NCBI GenBank assembly: GCA_965215535.1
Contig: OZ244063.1
Location: 868,001 to 932,000, forward strand
DNA: 64,000 bases
Reading direction: 5' to 3'
Origin: Bin94 sp965215535
Lineage (GTDB): Bacteria > Gemmatimonadota > Gemmatimonadetes > Longimicrobiales > Gaopeijiaceae
Shown: positions 1-8,380 of the stretch, in pieces
How the letters are laid out: each line of letters begins with the position of its first letter
How positions within the stretch are numbered: position 1 is the first letter of the stretch
The notes under the pieces: model-generated
The model's input: only the letters and a program-made list of their open reading frames with translations
What the model was told of the DNA's origin: nothing
Databases searched by the model: none
Program-made: the position numbers and the translations under genes

Positions 1-120
1 AAGGTTCTGGCCAACGCCCTGCTGCGCATGGAGATCGCGGCCTCGCCCGAGGTGGCGCGCCGCGTGCGGGGACGGGGCCTTGCGCCGGTTGACGAAGCCG
101 GGTCTGGAGACGGGGGCGAT

Positions 121-900
121 GTGGTGGTGCGCGACGAACCGGTTGCCGGCGTGGTCAGGCTGACACTCAACCGTCCGCGCCGCCGCAATGCGCTCAATGG
201 CAGCATGGTGGAGACGCTGACCGAAATTCTGGCCGGGATTGACGCCGACCCGGCGGTGCGGGTGGTGGTGCTGCAAGGGGCGGGAGAGGATTTCTGCGCC
301 GGCGCCGATCTGGGCGAGATCGCCGAATCGCAGACCCGGGATCCCCTGCATGGACTGGCCGACGCCGATCGGCTCGCTGCCCTCTTTCTCGGCATCCGGC
401 ATCTGCGCCAGCCTGTGGTTGCGCTGGTCACCGGTCGCGCTCTGGGGGGCGGATGCGGACTGGCAACGGCCTGCGATCTCGTTCTCGCCCGCGACGATGC
501 CCGCTTCGGCTACCCCGAGGTCCACCTTGGCTTCGTTCCGGCGCTGGTCATGTCCTTTCTGCGGGGCCGGGTGGGCGAAGCCAACGCCCTCGAGCTGCTG
601 ATTCTGGGGCGCACGATCGACGCGACCGAAGCCGATCGGATCGGGCTGGCGAACCGCGTGATCGCCTCGGCAGATTTCGAGAGCGAGAGCGGTCGCTACC
701 TGAATGATCTGAGGGCGGTTCCGGCAGCGGCGGCGATCCTCACCAAGCGCCTCTTCCATGGCCAGACGGAGGCAGCGCTGCATGGCACCCTGGCGCGCGC
801 CGCCGAGATCAACGCCATTGCGCGCCTCACCGGGGAGTGCAGGCAGGGGGTGGGGAAATTCCTGGCGCAGCGAGGAAGCCATCCGAAACCCGGGGGGTAG
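121..900 (+). CDS. enoyl-CoA hydratase/isomerase family protein
   Basis: Crotonase-fold enzyme, expected to hydrate 2-enoyl-CoA thioesters in fatty-acid or branched-chain amino-acid breakdown. The first oxyanion-hole segment reads GAGEDFCAGADL and the second is the glycine-rich GRALGGGCGLATACD stretch, followed by ARFGYPEVHLGFVP, all typical of the family. From GTG at 121 the protein is 259 aa, the usual family length, with GGAG at 106-109 as a possible ribosome-binding site. The same frame stays open to the left edge of the window, with an ATG at 28 that would add 31 Gly/Arg/Ala-rich residues. A longer start or an N-terminal fusion beyond the window therefore cannot be excluded. The exact substrate is not readable from sequence. 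Confidence 0.85.
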   Translation: MVVRDEPVAGVVRLTLNRPRRRNALNGSMVETLTEILAGIDADPAVRVVVLQGAGEDFCAGADLGEIAESQTRDPLHGLADADRLAALFLGIRHLRQPVVALVTGRALGGGCGLATACDLVLARDDARFGYPEVHLGFVPALVMSFLRGRVGEANALELLILGRTIDATEADRIGLANRVIASADFESESGRYLNDLRAVPAAAAILTKRLFHGQTEAALHGTLARAAEINAIARLTGECRQGVGKFLAQRGSHPKPGG

Positions 901-966
901 CCGGGTGGGGTGGGCGGGTTCCCCCTTCGGCCAGAGAGCACGAACCGCGATGGACAGGAAACCGAA

Positions 967-1173
967 ATGACCGACCGCGAGGACACAGGGCGCCGGGAGC
1001 CGCCAGAGAGCGACCGCCTGGTTGCCTGGAAGGTGCGCCTCTTCGCTCTGGGAGCCGCGCTGGCCCTGGGGGGGATGGCACTCTCGCTGCGGTGGCCAAT
1101 CTGGGTGGCGCTGGCGCTTCTCGGCACCGGCCTGGCGCTCCGTTTCGTGGGGAAGCGGGGGGTGCAGGGGTAG
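967..1173 (+). CDS. small two-helix membrane protein
   Basis: Predicted 68-aa protein. A charged N-terminus (MTDREDTGRREPPESDR) is followed by two hydrophobic stretches, around residues 20-38 and 43-58, and a short basic tail. It lies 66 bp after the enoyl-CoA hydratase on the same strand. I do not recognise the family and can only say that it looks like a small inner-membrane protein. Codon use matches its neighbours, which favours a real gene over a chance open frame. Confidence 0.5.
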   Translation: MTDREDTGRREPPESDRLVAWKVRLFALGAALALGGMALSLRWPIWVALALLGTGLALRFVGKRGVQG

Positions 1174-1277
1174 GGTTGGCGGATCACCGCCGGTGGCAGG
1201 TTGATTGTTGTGACTGAACCGAATGATTGTGATCGGAACTCGTCGCCATTCCTGCGAGCTATTCCTTCATCTGCAGG

Positions 1278-2420
1278 CTATTCCTTCAGAATCGGGCGCA
1301 CCTCCACGGCCTGAACGTCGAAAGCGTCCAGGATGATCCCGGCAACGTGCGTACCGGAAGCCCAGAGAAGCTGAAAGCGCTCCGGCAAGGTTGCGGTGGC
1401 AGCGAGTGTGCCGTCGGCGGCAAAGATCTTCCAGTGGGGCAGTCGCTGTTCCAGGTATGACACCTGGAATTCCTCAACCCAGACCAATCCGTTGTCCTGA
1501 GCCACAACCCCGGAATATGCCGGAAAGTGCGTCGGATAAGGGTATCTCTGCCAGTATCGCCGCGTCTCCGCAGCGGGTCGGCCCGCCTCCTCGGATCTGC
1601 GGACTCTTCGCTGAACGTAGGCGGCCCGGTGCGATTCGGACACGGGTTGGCGGCTCTCCTCCAGCGCGAGGGTGTCCAGGGGATTTCCCTCTTGGTCGTA
1701 CCTGACCAGCGACCACGCGTCGTTCGTGCCCATCACGAATCCCCACTGCGCGGATCCGAGAACCGGGCCCATACCCCACAGGAGGGGCAGGTCGTTGTAT
1801 CGGCCCGGGGTTCGGCCGGGGCTGCGATATCGTTGCCTTCCCGGGAAGGGGCCCATGGATCTCCGGTGGCTCCCGTCCTGAGCGAAAAGCGCCACATCGA
1901 AGGTCGAACGGTACGGGGTATCCATCGGCGGAAGCTCTCCGCCACGCTGACTCAGCAGGGGATCCCTGTGGCGGACAACCCCGATGAACCCGTCTGAACC
2001 GGCACAGCGAATCTCCGAGAGATTCCCCGGAGGCGAAGCGAGTTGAACTGTCCGCAGATGATCAAGCCCCGGCGAGTACACCGATACCCGATTCAGAATG
2101 CCGTCGGACACGAAGATGCTGTCGCCGCCACAACCGCCAACCTACTCCAGGTTCCGGAACTCGCCCGGGGCCTCCCCCTCCCGTCCGGCCGTGGCAACGC
2201 TGCGCCCTGTTGCCAGGGAGAATGCCTGGAGCTGGCTTAATCCCCCATCGGCGACATAAATGCGGTCACCGCGGATGAATATGTCTGCGATCTCCACAAA
2301 GGGCGTTGAGGAATCTCCTCTCACCACAAGCTCGGGCGGGCCCACGCTCCACTGAGCTTCAATGGGCAACGCGAGGACACCGCCCGCCGCCGCCAAAATC
2401 GCCACACCCATCTGTGCCAT
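1278..2420 (-). pseudogene. 6-bladed beta-propeller protein interrupted by in-frame TAG
   Basis: Secreted 6-bladed beta-propeller (NHL-like) protein in two open pieces in the same frame. The 5' piece (2420-2142) has a signal peptide (MAQMGVAILAAAGGVLA) and the first blade, ending GEFRNLE. After a TAG at 2144-2142 the same frame resumes with VGGCGGDSIFVSDGILNRVSVY and continues to 1278. Joined, the product is about 380 aa, normal for the family, and the usual residue at the stop is probably Trp (TGG to TAG is one change). No frameshift is needed. It is either a recent nonsense pseudogene, a sequencing error, or a read-through gene. The downstream part alone could start at the ATG at 2111 but would lack the signal peptide. 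Confidence 0.75.
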
Positions 2421-2817
2421 GCTGCGGTGGCGACGGGGTGGTGATGCTGATGACTCGGAACCGCATCCTGCACTTTTCCCGGTCGCAATGGTCAGCCGGT
2501 GGGTGTGTCAACGAATCGCTCCAGTGCCGACTTTAGTATGTATGACAGCAATATTTGTGCGACAGCAACAATAATTGTTGTACAGTGGGGAGGGCAATGG
2601 ATTTCCACTGCATATGGCCTCCCTGCAAGTAGGGCCGGAGCCACCGAACGAATTGCCCCGAGTGAGCCGTTCCGTGAACGGCAGCACAGGTGTTCAGCGA
2701 GTGTCCCCCGTACAGGTCACGACAATCACACCTGACATCGGTCCCGCCTGGTCCTCCTCCCGGCCCTGTCTCATCTGGCCATGGCTTCGCCCCGCAAAAC
2801 CGCCGTTTCTGTCTTCC
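2421..2817. other. intergenic region upstream of recQ with AT-rich patch
   Basis: About 400 bp between the divergent propeller gene and recQ. Most of it has no supported gene. A patch at 2535-2585 is clearly AT-richer than its surroundings and holds a 15-bp palindrome (2566-2580) and a direct repeat of gacagcaa (2544 and 2561). The open frame upstream of the recQ start continues through here but looks non-homologous to RecQ. Confidence 0.4.
2566..2580. promoter_or_regulatory. 15-bp palindrome, possible operator
   Basis: CAACAAT-A-ATTGTTG is a perfect palindrome with 7-bp arms, inside an AT-rich patch between two divergently read genes. It could be a repressor site for either side. No cognate regulator is visible nearby. 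Confidence 0.3.
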
Positions 2818-4350
2818 ATGCAGAACGACGCCCCCTCCTTCACCGCCGAGGCCGCCCGGAGCGCGGCGCGCGAGACCCTGCGGAAACGATTCGGATTCGA
2901 TTCCTTTCGCCCGGGCCAGGAGACCCTGGTCGAGGGGGTGCTCTGTGGTCGCGACACCCTGGGCGTTCTGCCGACCGGAGGCGGCAAGACCCTCTGCTAC
3001 CAACTGCCCGCCTTCCTTCTGAAGGGCGTCATTGTGGTGGTGAGCCCTCTGATCTCACTGATGCAGGACCAGGTTGACCGTGCGCGTCGCCTTGGGCTGC
3101 GGGCGGCCTCGCTGACCTCGCAGGATGCCCCCGAGATGCAAAATGAGGGAAAGCGCGCACTGGCCCGGGGGCAGCTCGATCTCCTCTTCTGCTCCCCGGA
3201 GCGTCTTGAATCGACGAAGCTGAAGCAGCTTCTGACGCGGTGCCGCGTGTCGCTCCTCACCATCGACGAGGCCCACTGCATCTCCGAATGGGGGCACGAA
3301 TTCCGCCCCGCCTTCCGCCGGCTGAACGGATTGCGCACCCTCCTCGGCGCTCCCGTCCTGGCCGTCACCGCGACTGCAACGCCCGCAGTCCGCGACGACA
3401 TTGTCCAGCTTCTCGGCATGACCGATCCGGTGCGGGTGGTCACCTCCTTCGATCGTCCCAATATTCGCTGGCTGGTGGCGCGGGCGCACCCCGGTCCCGA
3501 GCGGATTCGCGCCATGGTTCGCACGATCCGCCACGCACCCTCCTCGGTCGTCGATCGCGCCCTGATCGTCTATGCGCCCACCCGGCGCCAGGTGGTCGCG
3601 GTGCGAAGGGCGCTCGCCAGCAGGGGAATCGTCGGCGACGCCTACCACGCCGCTCTGCCCCGCGAAGAGCGCCAGGCGGTGCAGCAGCGCTTCATGTCGG
3701 GGGAATCCAATGCCGTGGTGGCAACGTGCGCCTTCGGCATGGGAATCGATCGCGGCGATGTCTGGGCGGTCTTTCACTACGCCTTTCCCGGTTCGCTCGA
3801 GAGCTACTATCAGGAGGCGGGCCGCGCCGGACGCGATGGCGAGTTGTCGCTGGCGCTGGGATTCGTTCACCGCAACGACTGGACGGTGCCCGAGGGATTC
3901 GTGGAGCGGGCCTATCCGGATCCGCGCGCCCTTCGGAAATCGCTCGACCGCCTGCGCGCGGCGATCCGGCTCCCCGCCGGCAACACCCCGCAGACGCTGC
4001 TCGGTCCCGCCTCGGTGCAGCCCCCGCATCTGAAGTGGCTGATGCGTTCAGGGGCTCTGGAGCTCAATCCCGCCTTCGGTCGCTGGATCGAGAGCTGGCC
4101 CGATGGCGAAGAGGAGGGCCCCCCGACGCTTTCGGGCCCGGCGGCGCGGCTCACGGGTCGTCCCCCCGACCTTGCCCCGCTACAATCGGCGCGGGGTCAG
4201 GCGCTGGGGCGTCTGCGCGCCATGCAGCAGTACTGCCGCCCGCGCAAATGCCGGAGAAGGGCTCTCCTGCATTATCTTGGTGAAACCCCCGACTGGCGCT
4301 CCTGCGGCTCCTGCGATCGTTGCGAGCGAGGCCGCGCGCCGGGCCGGTGA
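2818..4350 (+). CDS. recQ: RecQ-family ATP-dependent DNA helicase
   Basis: 3'-5' DNA helicase of superfamily 2, acting in recombination and replication-fork repair. From ATG 2818 it is 510 aa. The N-terminus (LRKRFGFDSFRPGQ) is the RecQ signature. Walker A (PTGGGKT) is at about 52-58. The DEAH box (about 150-153) is followed by CISEWGHEFRPAFR, the RecQ aromatic-rich loop. Motif VI is QEAGRAGRDG near 331-340. At the C-terminus, cysteines arranged C-x4-C and then CGSCDRC form the RecQ zinc site. No HRDC domain follows, so this is a short RecS-like form. An upstream open frame would add 81 residues without RecQ similarity, so the ATG at 2818 is preferred. The acyl-CoA dehydrogenase gene follows directly. 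Confidence 0.93.
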   Translation: MQNDAPSFTAEAARSAARETLRKRFGFDSFRPGQETLVEGVLCGRDTLGVLPTGGGKTLCYQLPAFLLKGVIVVVSPLISLMQDQVDRARRLGLRAASLTSQDAPEMQNEGKRALARGQLDLLFCSPERLESTKLKQLLTRCRVSLLTIDEAHCISEWGHEFRPAFRRLNGLRTLLGAPVLAVTATATPAVRDDIVQLLGMTDPVRVVTSFDRPNIRWLVARAHPGPERIRAMVRTIRHAPSSVVDRALIVYAPTRRQVVAVRRALASRGIVGDAYHAALPREERQAVQQRFMSGESNAVVATCAFGMGIDRGDVWAVFHYAFPGSLESYYQEAGRAGRDGELSLALGFVHRNDWTVPEGFVERAYPDPRALRKSLDRLRAAIRLPAGNTPQTLLGPASVQPPHLKWLMRSGALELNPAFGRWIESWPDGEEEGPPTLSGPAARLTGRPPDLAPLQSARGQALGRLRAMQQYCRPRKCRRRALLHYLGETPDWRSCGSCDRCERGRAPGR

Positions 4351-4403
4351 GCCCCTCCGAGCTCGCCGCCCCCCCCTCCACCTACGTTGGGCCGCTTCGG
4401 CGC

Positions 4404-5612
4404 ATGCATCCACTCCTTCAGCGTGAACACACCGATCTACAGCGCGAGGTTCGGCAGTTCGGACTCGAAACCATCGCTCCGGTGGCCCGCGAAGCCGACG
4501 AAAGCGGGCGCTTCCCCTGGGAAAATGTCGGGGCCATGGCCGAGCGCGGCTGGTTCGGCATGCCCGTTCCCGCCGATCTCGGAGGAATGGGCCTCGATAC
4601 CCTCAGCTATATCCTTCTGATCGAGGAGCTCGCCCGACACGATGCCAGTCATGCCATTACGGTCTCGGCGCACACCACCCTGGCCACCAGCCCCATTGTC
4701 GAATTCGGCACCGAGGAGCAGAGGGCGCGCTTTGTGCCCCCCCTGGCGGCGGGCCGGGTGCTGGGTGCCTTCGGGCTGACCGAGCCGGATGCCGGATCCG
4801 ACGCATCGGGAACCCGCACCCGCGCGCTGCGCACCGAAGAGGGCTATCGCATCCGCGGCAACAAGATCTTCATCACCAATGCGGGTGTGGGCGAAATCCT
4901 CGTCGTGACCGCAGTCACCACCCCCGGGATCGGCGCCCGCGGCATCAGCAGCTTTATCGTCTGCAAACCGACCGTCGATCACGAGGCGGCCGCGCACGCC
5001 GGGGTGGGACACCTTCCCTCGCTCCCCTACTCCGAGGGCGTTGTCGTGGGCGCTCCCGAAGACAAGCTCGGCTGGCGCGCCTCCGATACGCGCGCGGTCT
5101 TCCTCGAAGATGTCCGGATCTCCGCAGAGCAGCGCCTGGGGGACGAGGGCGAGGGCTTTGCCAACTTCATGAAGACGCTCGACGCCGGCCGCATCGGGGT
5201 CGCCGCCCTCTCGCTGGGAATCGCGCAGGGAGCCTTCGACGTCGCGCTCGCCTACACCACCCGCCGCCGCCAATTCAGGCGTCCGCTCTGGGATGTCCAG
5301 GAGATCCGCTTCGGACTGGCCGACCTCGCCGCCGAGATCGAAGCCGCGCGCCACCTGACCTACGCCGCCGTCTGGCTCAGGGAACGCGGTCGTCCCTTCG
5401 GCAAGGAGGCGTCGATGGCCAAGCTGGTTGCGGCTGGACTCGCCGCCCGCTCTGCCCGCGCCGCCGTACAGTATCTGGGCACCGACGGCTACACCTCGGA
5501 GTACCCGGTCGAGCGCATGATGCGCGATGCCAAGGCCTGCGAGATCGGCGAGGGCGCCCCCGAAATTCAGAAGCTCGTCATTGGCCGCCATCTGGCCCGG
5601 GAGACACTCTGA
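4404..5612 (+). CDS. acyl-CoA dehydrogenase
   Basis: FAD enzyme catalysing alpha,beta-oxidation of acyl-CoA and passing electrons to electron-transfer flavoprotein. From ATG 4404 it is 402 aa, close to family length. It shows an N-terminal helical domain, the GLTEPDAGSDASG motif around residue 125, a FITNAG motif, the DAGRIGVAALSLGIAQGAFD helix and a C-terminal GEGAPEIQ segment (about 381-388). That last segment corresponds to the YEGTSEIQ region carrying the catalytic Glu in short-chain dehydrogenases. A GTG at 4347 overlaps the recQ stop (GTGA) and could be the start by translational coupling, adding 19 residues. The ATG fits family alignments better. It probably works with the enoyl-CoA hydratase at the left edge. 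Confidence 0.9.
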   Translation: MHPLLQREHTDLQREVRQFGLETIAPVAREADESGRFPWENVGAMAERGWFGMPVPADLGGMGLDTLSYILLIEELARHDASHAITVSAHTTLATSPIVEFGTEEQRARFVPPLAAGRVLGAFGLTEPDAGSDASGTRTRALRTEEGYRIRGNKIFITNAGVGEILVVTAVTTPGIGARGISSFIVCKPTVDHEAAAHAGVGHLPSLPYSEGVVVGAPEDKLGWRASDTRAVFLEDVRISAEQRLGDEGEGFANFMKTLDAGRIGVAALSLGIAQGAFDVALAYTTRRRQFRRPLWDVQEIRFGLADLAAEIEAARHLTYAAVWLRERGRPFGKEASMAKLVAAGLAARSARAAVQYLGTDGYTSEYPVERMMRDAKACEIGEGAPEIQKLVIGRHLARETL

Positions 5613-7135
5613 AGAGAGAAATTCTGATCAGCGCCTCGGACGCCGAATCCTGGGTTGCGCTCAAGGAAGACGGCACACTCACCGAGCTGATGTTCGACCG
5701 CCCGGACCGGCACCGCCTTGTCGGCGACATCTACGTCGGTCGCGTCGAGGCGGTCCTGCCGGGAATCCAGGCTGCCTTTGTGGATATCGGCGAAGAGAAG
5801 GCGGGCTTTCTGCATGTCTCCGATCTGGCCACAGACAACCCCGAGGGCGGCCGCGGCAATGGATCGGAGGGCGGCAGCCGCGACGCTCCTCCCATCCAGG
5901 AGGTGCTCAGCCGGGGCCAGAAGGTCGTCGTCAAGGTGACCAAGGAGGCAATCTCGACCAAGGGGCCGCGCGTCACGATGCAGCTCTCGCTCCCGGGGCG
6001 CTTCCTGGTCTATATCCCCGATTCGGTCAATGTGGGGGTGAGCCGCAAGATTGGCGACCGCGGCGAACGAGCCCGCCTGCGCGCCATGGCGGCCGAGGTC
6101 GTGGGCGAGGGCGGGGGCGGCGTGATTGTCCGCACTGCCGGCGAAGAGCTGACCCAGAAGAAGCTGGTGCGCGAGTACCGGCATCTGCGCGAGCAGTGGA
6201 GCCGGATCGAGGCCCGCGCCCGGAAGGCCAAACCGCCAACGCTGATTCACCGCGAGGCGCGACTCGTGTCGGGCGTCATTCGCGACCTCTTCACGAACCG
6301 CTTCGAGGCCATCACGACCGACAACCGCAAGGTCCACGAAGAGATCGTCGCGTATGTGCGCACCTTCGACCCCGAGCTCCTGGATCGCATTCACTTTCAT
6401 GGCGGCCCGGCGCCCCTCTTCGATCATGCGGGGATCGAGGACGCGATTCAGCGATCCTTCCGGCGCGAAGTGCCCCTTGCATCGGGCGGTCATGTGATTA
6501 TTGAGCAGACCGAGGCGCTCGTTTCGATCGACGTCAACACCGGCCGCTTTACCGGCAGACGGAAGAAGGATCCCGAGGACACGATCCTCAGAACAAATCT
6601 CGACGCCGCCCGCGAGATCGCCCTGCAGCTCCGGCTGCGCGACATCGGCGGCATTATCGTGATCGACTTCATCGACATGGAATCGCAGGCGAACCGCGAC
6701 CGCGTCCTCCAGGAGCTGCGTTCCCGACTGGGCCGCGACCGCGCCCGCACCCGCACCTGGGCAGTCTCCGAGCTGGGCCTGATCGAGATGAGCCGCCAGC
6801 GCGTCCGCCCCTCTCTGCTGCAGTCGCTGACCCAACCCTGCAGTGAGTGCGGCGGTTCCGGTCACATTCGCACCCCGCCCACCCTGGTGCGCGAGATCGA
6901 ACGCTGCGTCCACCGCGCGGCTGCGACCGGCGATGACGCCGACCTTCTGATTCGCGTCCACCCTGAAGTCGCTCTGCAGGTCATGGAGTCCGAACCGGGA
7001 TTCCTGCGCACCCTCGCGCGCCGCACCCGCCTTCGCATCGATCTGCGCGACGACCCGCTGATGCGCCGCGACGAGTTCCGGATCCTCGCCGGCCGCTCCC
7101 ATGTCGATGTGACCGCAAAATATCGGATCGCTTGA
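5609..7135 (+). CDS. rng: ribonuclease G/E family protein, CTG start
   Basis: Endoribonuclease for rRNA and mRNA processing; 508 aa, RNase G size without the long RNase E tail. The conserved family start (KREILIS, compare MKREILI) is read only if translation begins at CTG 5609. That CTG overlaps the preceding TGA (CTGA) and has GGGAG five bases upstream; the first ATG (5690) would remove this conserved start. The S1 domain follows (GDIYVGRVEAVLPGIQAAFVDIG). The catalytic aspartates sit in IDVNTGRFTG (about D308) and VIDFIDM (about D353), and the zinc-link is CSECGG (about C411 and C414), all spaced as in E. coli RNase E. It closes the recQ-acyl-CoA dehydrogenase-rng run. Confidence 0.9.
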   Translation: MKREILISASDAESWVALKEDGTLTELMFDRPDRHRLVGDIYVGRVEAVLPGIQAAFVDIGEEKAGFLHVSDLATDNPEGGRGNGSEGGSRDAPPIQEVLSRGQKVVVKVTKEAISTKGPRVTMQLSLPGRFLVYIPDSVNVGVSRKIGDRGERARLRAMAAEVVGEGGGGVIVRTAGEELTQKKLVREYRHLREQWSRIEARARKAKPPTLIHREARLVSGVIRDLFTNRFEAITTDNRKVHEEIVAYVRTFDPELLDRIHFHGGPAPLFDHAGIEDAIQRSFRREVPLASGGHVIIEQTEALVSIDVNTGRFTGRRKKDPEDTILRTNLDAAREIALQLRLRDIGGIIVIDFIDMESQANRDRVLQELRSRLGRDRARTRTWAVSELGLIEMSRQRVRPSLLQSLTQPCSECGGSGHIRTPPTLVREIERCVHRAAATGDDADLLIRVHPEVALQVMESEPGFLRTLARRTRLRIDLRDDPLMRRDEFRILAGRSHVDVTAKYRIA

Positions 7136-7160
7136 CCTCTGCCGCGCATTCGGCTATTGT
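7132..7160 (+). promoter_or_regulatory. sigma70-like promoter of rplU-rpmA
   Basis: -35 TTGACC (7132-7137) and -10 TATTGT (7155-7160) are separated by exactly 17 bp. The rng stop codon lies inside the -35 box. The predicted start near 7167 gives a GC-rich leader of about 115 nt before rplU, where a ribosomal-protein leader structure could sit. Confidence 0.65.
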
Positions 7161-7282
7161 TAACTGCTATGGTCTTTGCGGGTGAAATTCCCCCCCGACC
7201 AAGTCCCTCGACCGGGTGCGGCTTCGCGTTTCGGAGCGCCGAACCCCCTCACATCATCCCCTCTACAGGAATGGCGGCCACC

Positions 7283-7627
7283 ATGTTTGCGGTAATCAGG
7301 ACGGGCGGAAAGCAATACCGGGCCGAACCGGGGGCCACGCTTCTTGTTCCCACGATCGATGCCGAACCGGGGGCAACCGTCACCTTCGACGATGTTCTGC
7401 TCGCGTCGGCTACCGAGGGCGAGACGCAGGTGGGCACTCCCACCATTGAGGGCGCGCGCGTGACTGCCGAGGTCGTTGCGCACGATCGCACGAAGAAGAT
7501 CATCGTCTTCAAGCGGAAGCGGCGGAAGGGCTATCGGCGCAAGCAGGGCCACCGCCAGGGATTCACCGTGGTGCGCGTGGGCGAGATCGTCCTCGGGCAG
7601 GAAGAGGAGCAGTCGAATGGCTCATAA
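7283..7627 (+). CDS. rplU: 50S ribosomal protein bL21
   Basis: Large-subunit ribosomal protein; 114 aa from ATG 7283. It starts with the family signature MFAVIRTGGKQYRAEPG and has the basic C-terminal block KRKRRKGYRRKQGHRQGFT that binds 23S rRNA. A second in-frame ATG at 7271 would add MAAT; it lies directly against AGGA, too close for a normal ribosome-binding site, so 7283 is chosen. The acidic tail GQEEEQSNGS extends past the usual end. Its stop overlaps the rpmA start by 11 bp, the normal L21-L27 pairing. Confidence 0.95.
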   Translation: MFAVIRTGGKQYRAEPGATLLVPTIDAEPGATVTFDDVLLASATEGETQVGTPTIEGARVTAEVVAHDRTKKIIVFKRKRRKGYRRKQGHRQGFTVVRVGEIVLGQEEEQSNGS

Positions 7628-7871
7628 AAAGGGCGTAGGGTCGTCTCGCAATGGGCGCGACAGCAACCCGCAGCGGCTCGGAGTCAAGCGCTTCGCGGGA
7701 CAGCATGTACGCTCCGGCAACATTCTGGTGCGTCAGCGGGGAACGCGGCTGCATCCCGGCAACAATGTGGGGCGCGGGCGCGACGACACCCTCTTCGCCA
7801 CCGCCGATGGCGTGGTGCGTTTCGAGAATCTGCGCCGCCGGAAGGTCGTTTCGGTCTATCCGCAAGGCTGA
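7617..7871 (+). CDS. rpmA: 50S ribosomal protein bL27
   Basis: Large-subunit ribosomal protein near the peptidyl-transferase centre; 84 aa, normal length. The N-terminus (MAHKKGVGSSRNGRDSNPQRLGVKR) is the canonical bL27 start with no cleavable Firmicutes-type extension. Then come QHVRSGNILVRQRGTRLHPG and the C-terminal half. The ATG lies inside the 3' end of rplU, so the two are translationally coupled. A terminator follows 35 bp after the stop, so this looks like a two-gene transcript. Confidence 0.96.
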   Translation: MAHKKGVGSSRNGRDSNPQRLGVKRFAGQHVRSGNILVRQRGTRLHPGNNVGRGRDDTLFATADGVVRFENLRRRKVVSVYPQG

Positions 7872-7905
7872 ACCGCCGGGGACTCATCCTCGGGATTGAC
7901 CCCCC

Positions 7906-7925
7906 CGCTCCCTTTGGGGCGATTT
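7906..7925 (+). terminator. rho-independent terminator after rpmA
   Basis: Six-base-pair stem CGCTCC/GGGGCG (one G-T pair) around a 4-base loop, followed by ATTTTG. It sits directly after the rplU-rpmA pair and before genes on the other strand. The T-run is short, so strength is uncertain. Confidence 0.5.
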
Positions 7926-8062
7926 TGCGGCCACGGCCCGCAGCGCCAGCGTCAGGTCACGCAACATTGCGCACACCGCAGCGCAGAAAACGCACCCCGG
8001 GCCAACGGAGATTTTCTGCCCGAATTGACCTGAATTCCGTTCGGGCCATCCTCTCGGCGCGG

Positions 8063-8380
8063 TCAGCTCTCTCCGGAATCGTGCTGGTGCGACCGCGCGG
8101 TCGAGATCACCTGCCAGAGCACGGTTCGAATCAGCTCTTCGTCCAGTCCGGCCTCGCGTGCGCGTTCGGCTGCCCGCCGCACCACCGCCGCTTCGCGCTT
8201 CGGATCGGTGACCGGCAGCCCCAGCCGCTCCTTCACGTCGCCGATTTCGCGCGCCAGCTCCAGGCGCTGGTGCAGAACCTCGATCAGTTCGCGGTCGCAG
8301 GTCGTAATCCGCTCGCGAAGCGCCCGCAGCCGCACCTGCCCGGCTTCGCGGTCATCGGATTCGGGTGTAGGCATCGACAT
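8063..8380 (-). CDS. chorismate mutase, AroQ class
   Basis: Small all-helical enzyme converting chorismate to prephenate for Phe/Tyr synthesis; 105 aa, cytosolic. The helix 1 pattern LRALRERITTCDRELIEVLHQRLELAREIGDVKERLG matches the AroQ start, with basic residues at the expected active-site positions, and helix 3 reads EELIRTVLWQVISTARSHQ. It has no fused DAHP-synthase or dehydratase domain. The gene overlaps the end of the upstream symporter by 29 bp, an unusual partner that suggests simple co-transcription rather than shared function. Confidence 0.85.
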   Translation of the reverse strand: MSMPTPESDDREAGQVRLRALRERITTCDRELIEVLHQRLELAREIGDVKERLGLPVTDPKREAAVVRRAAERAREAGLDEELIRTVLWQVISTARSHQHDSGES

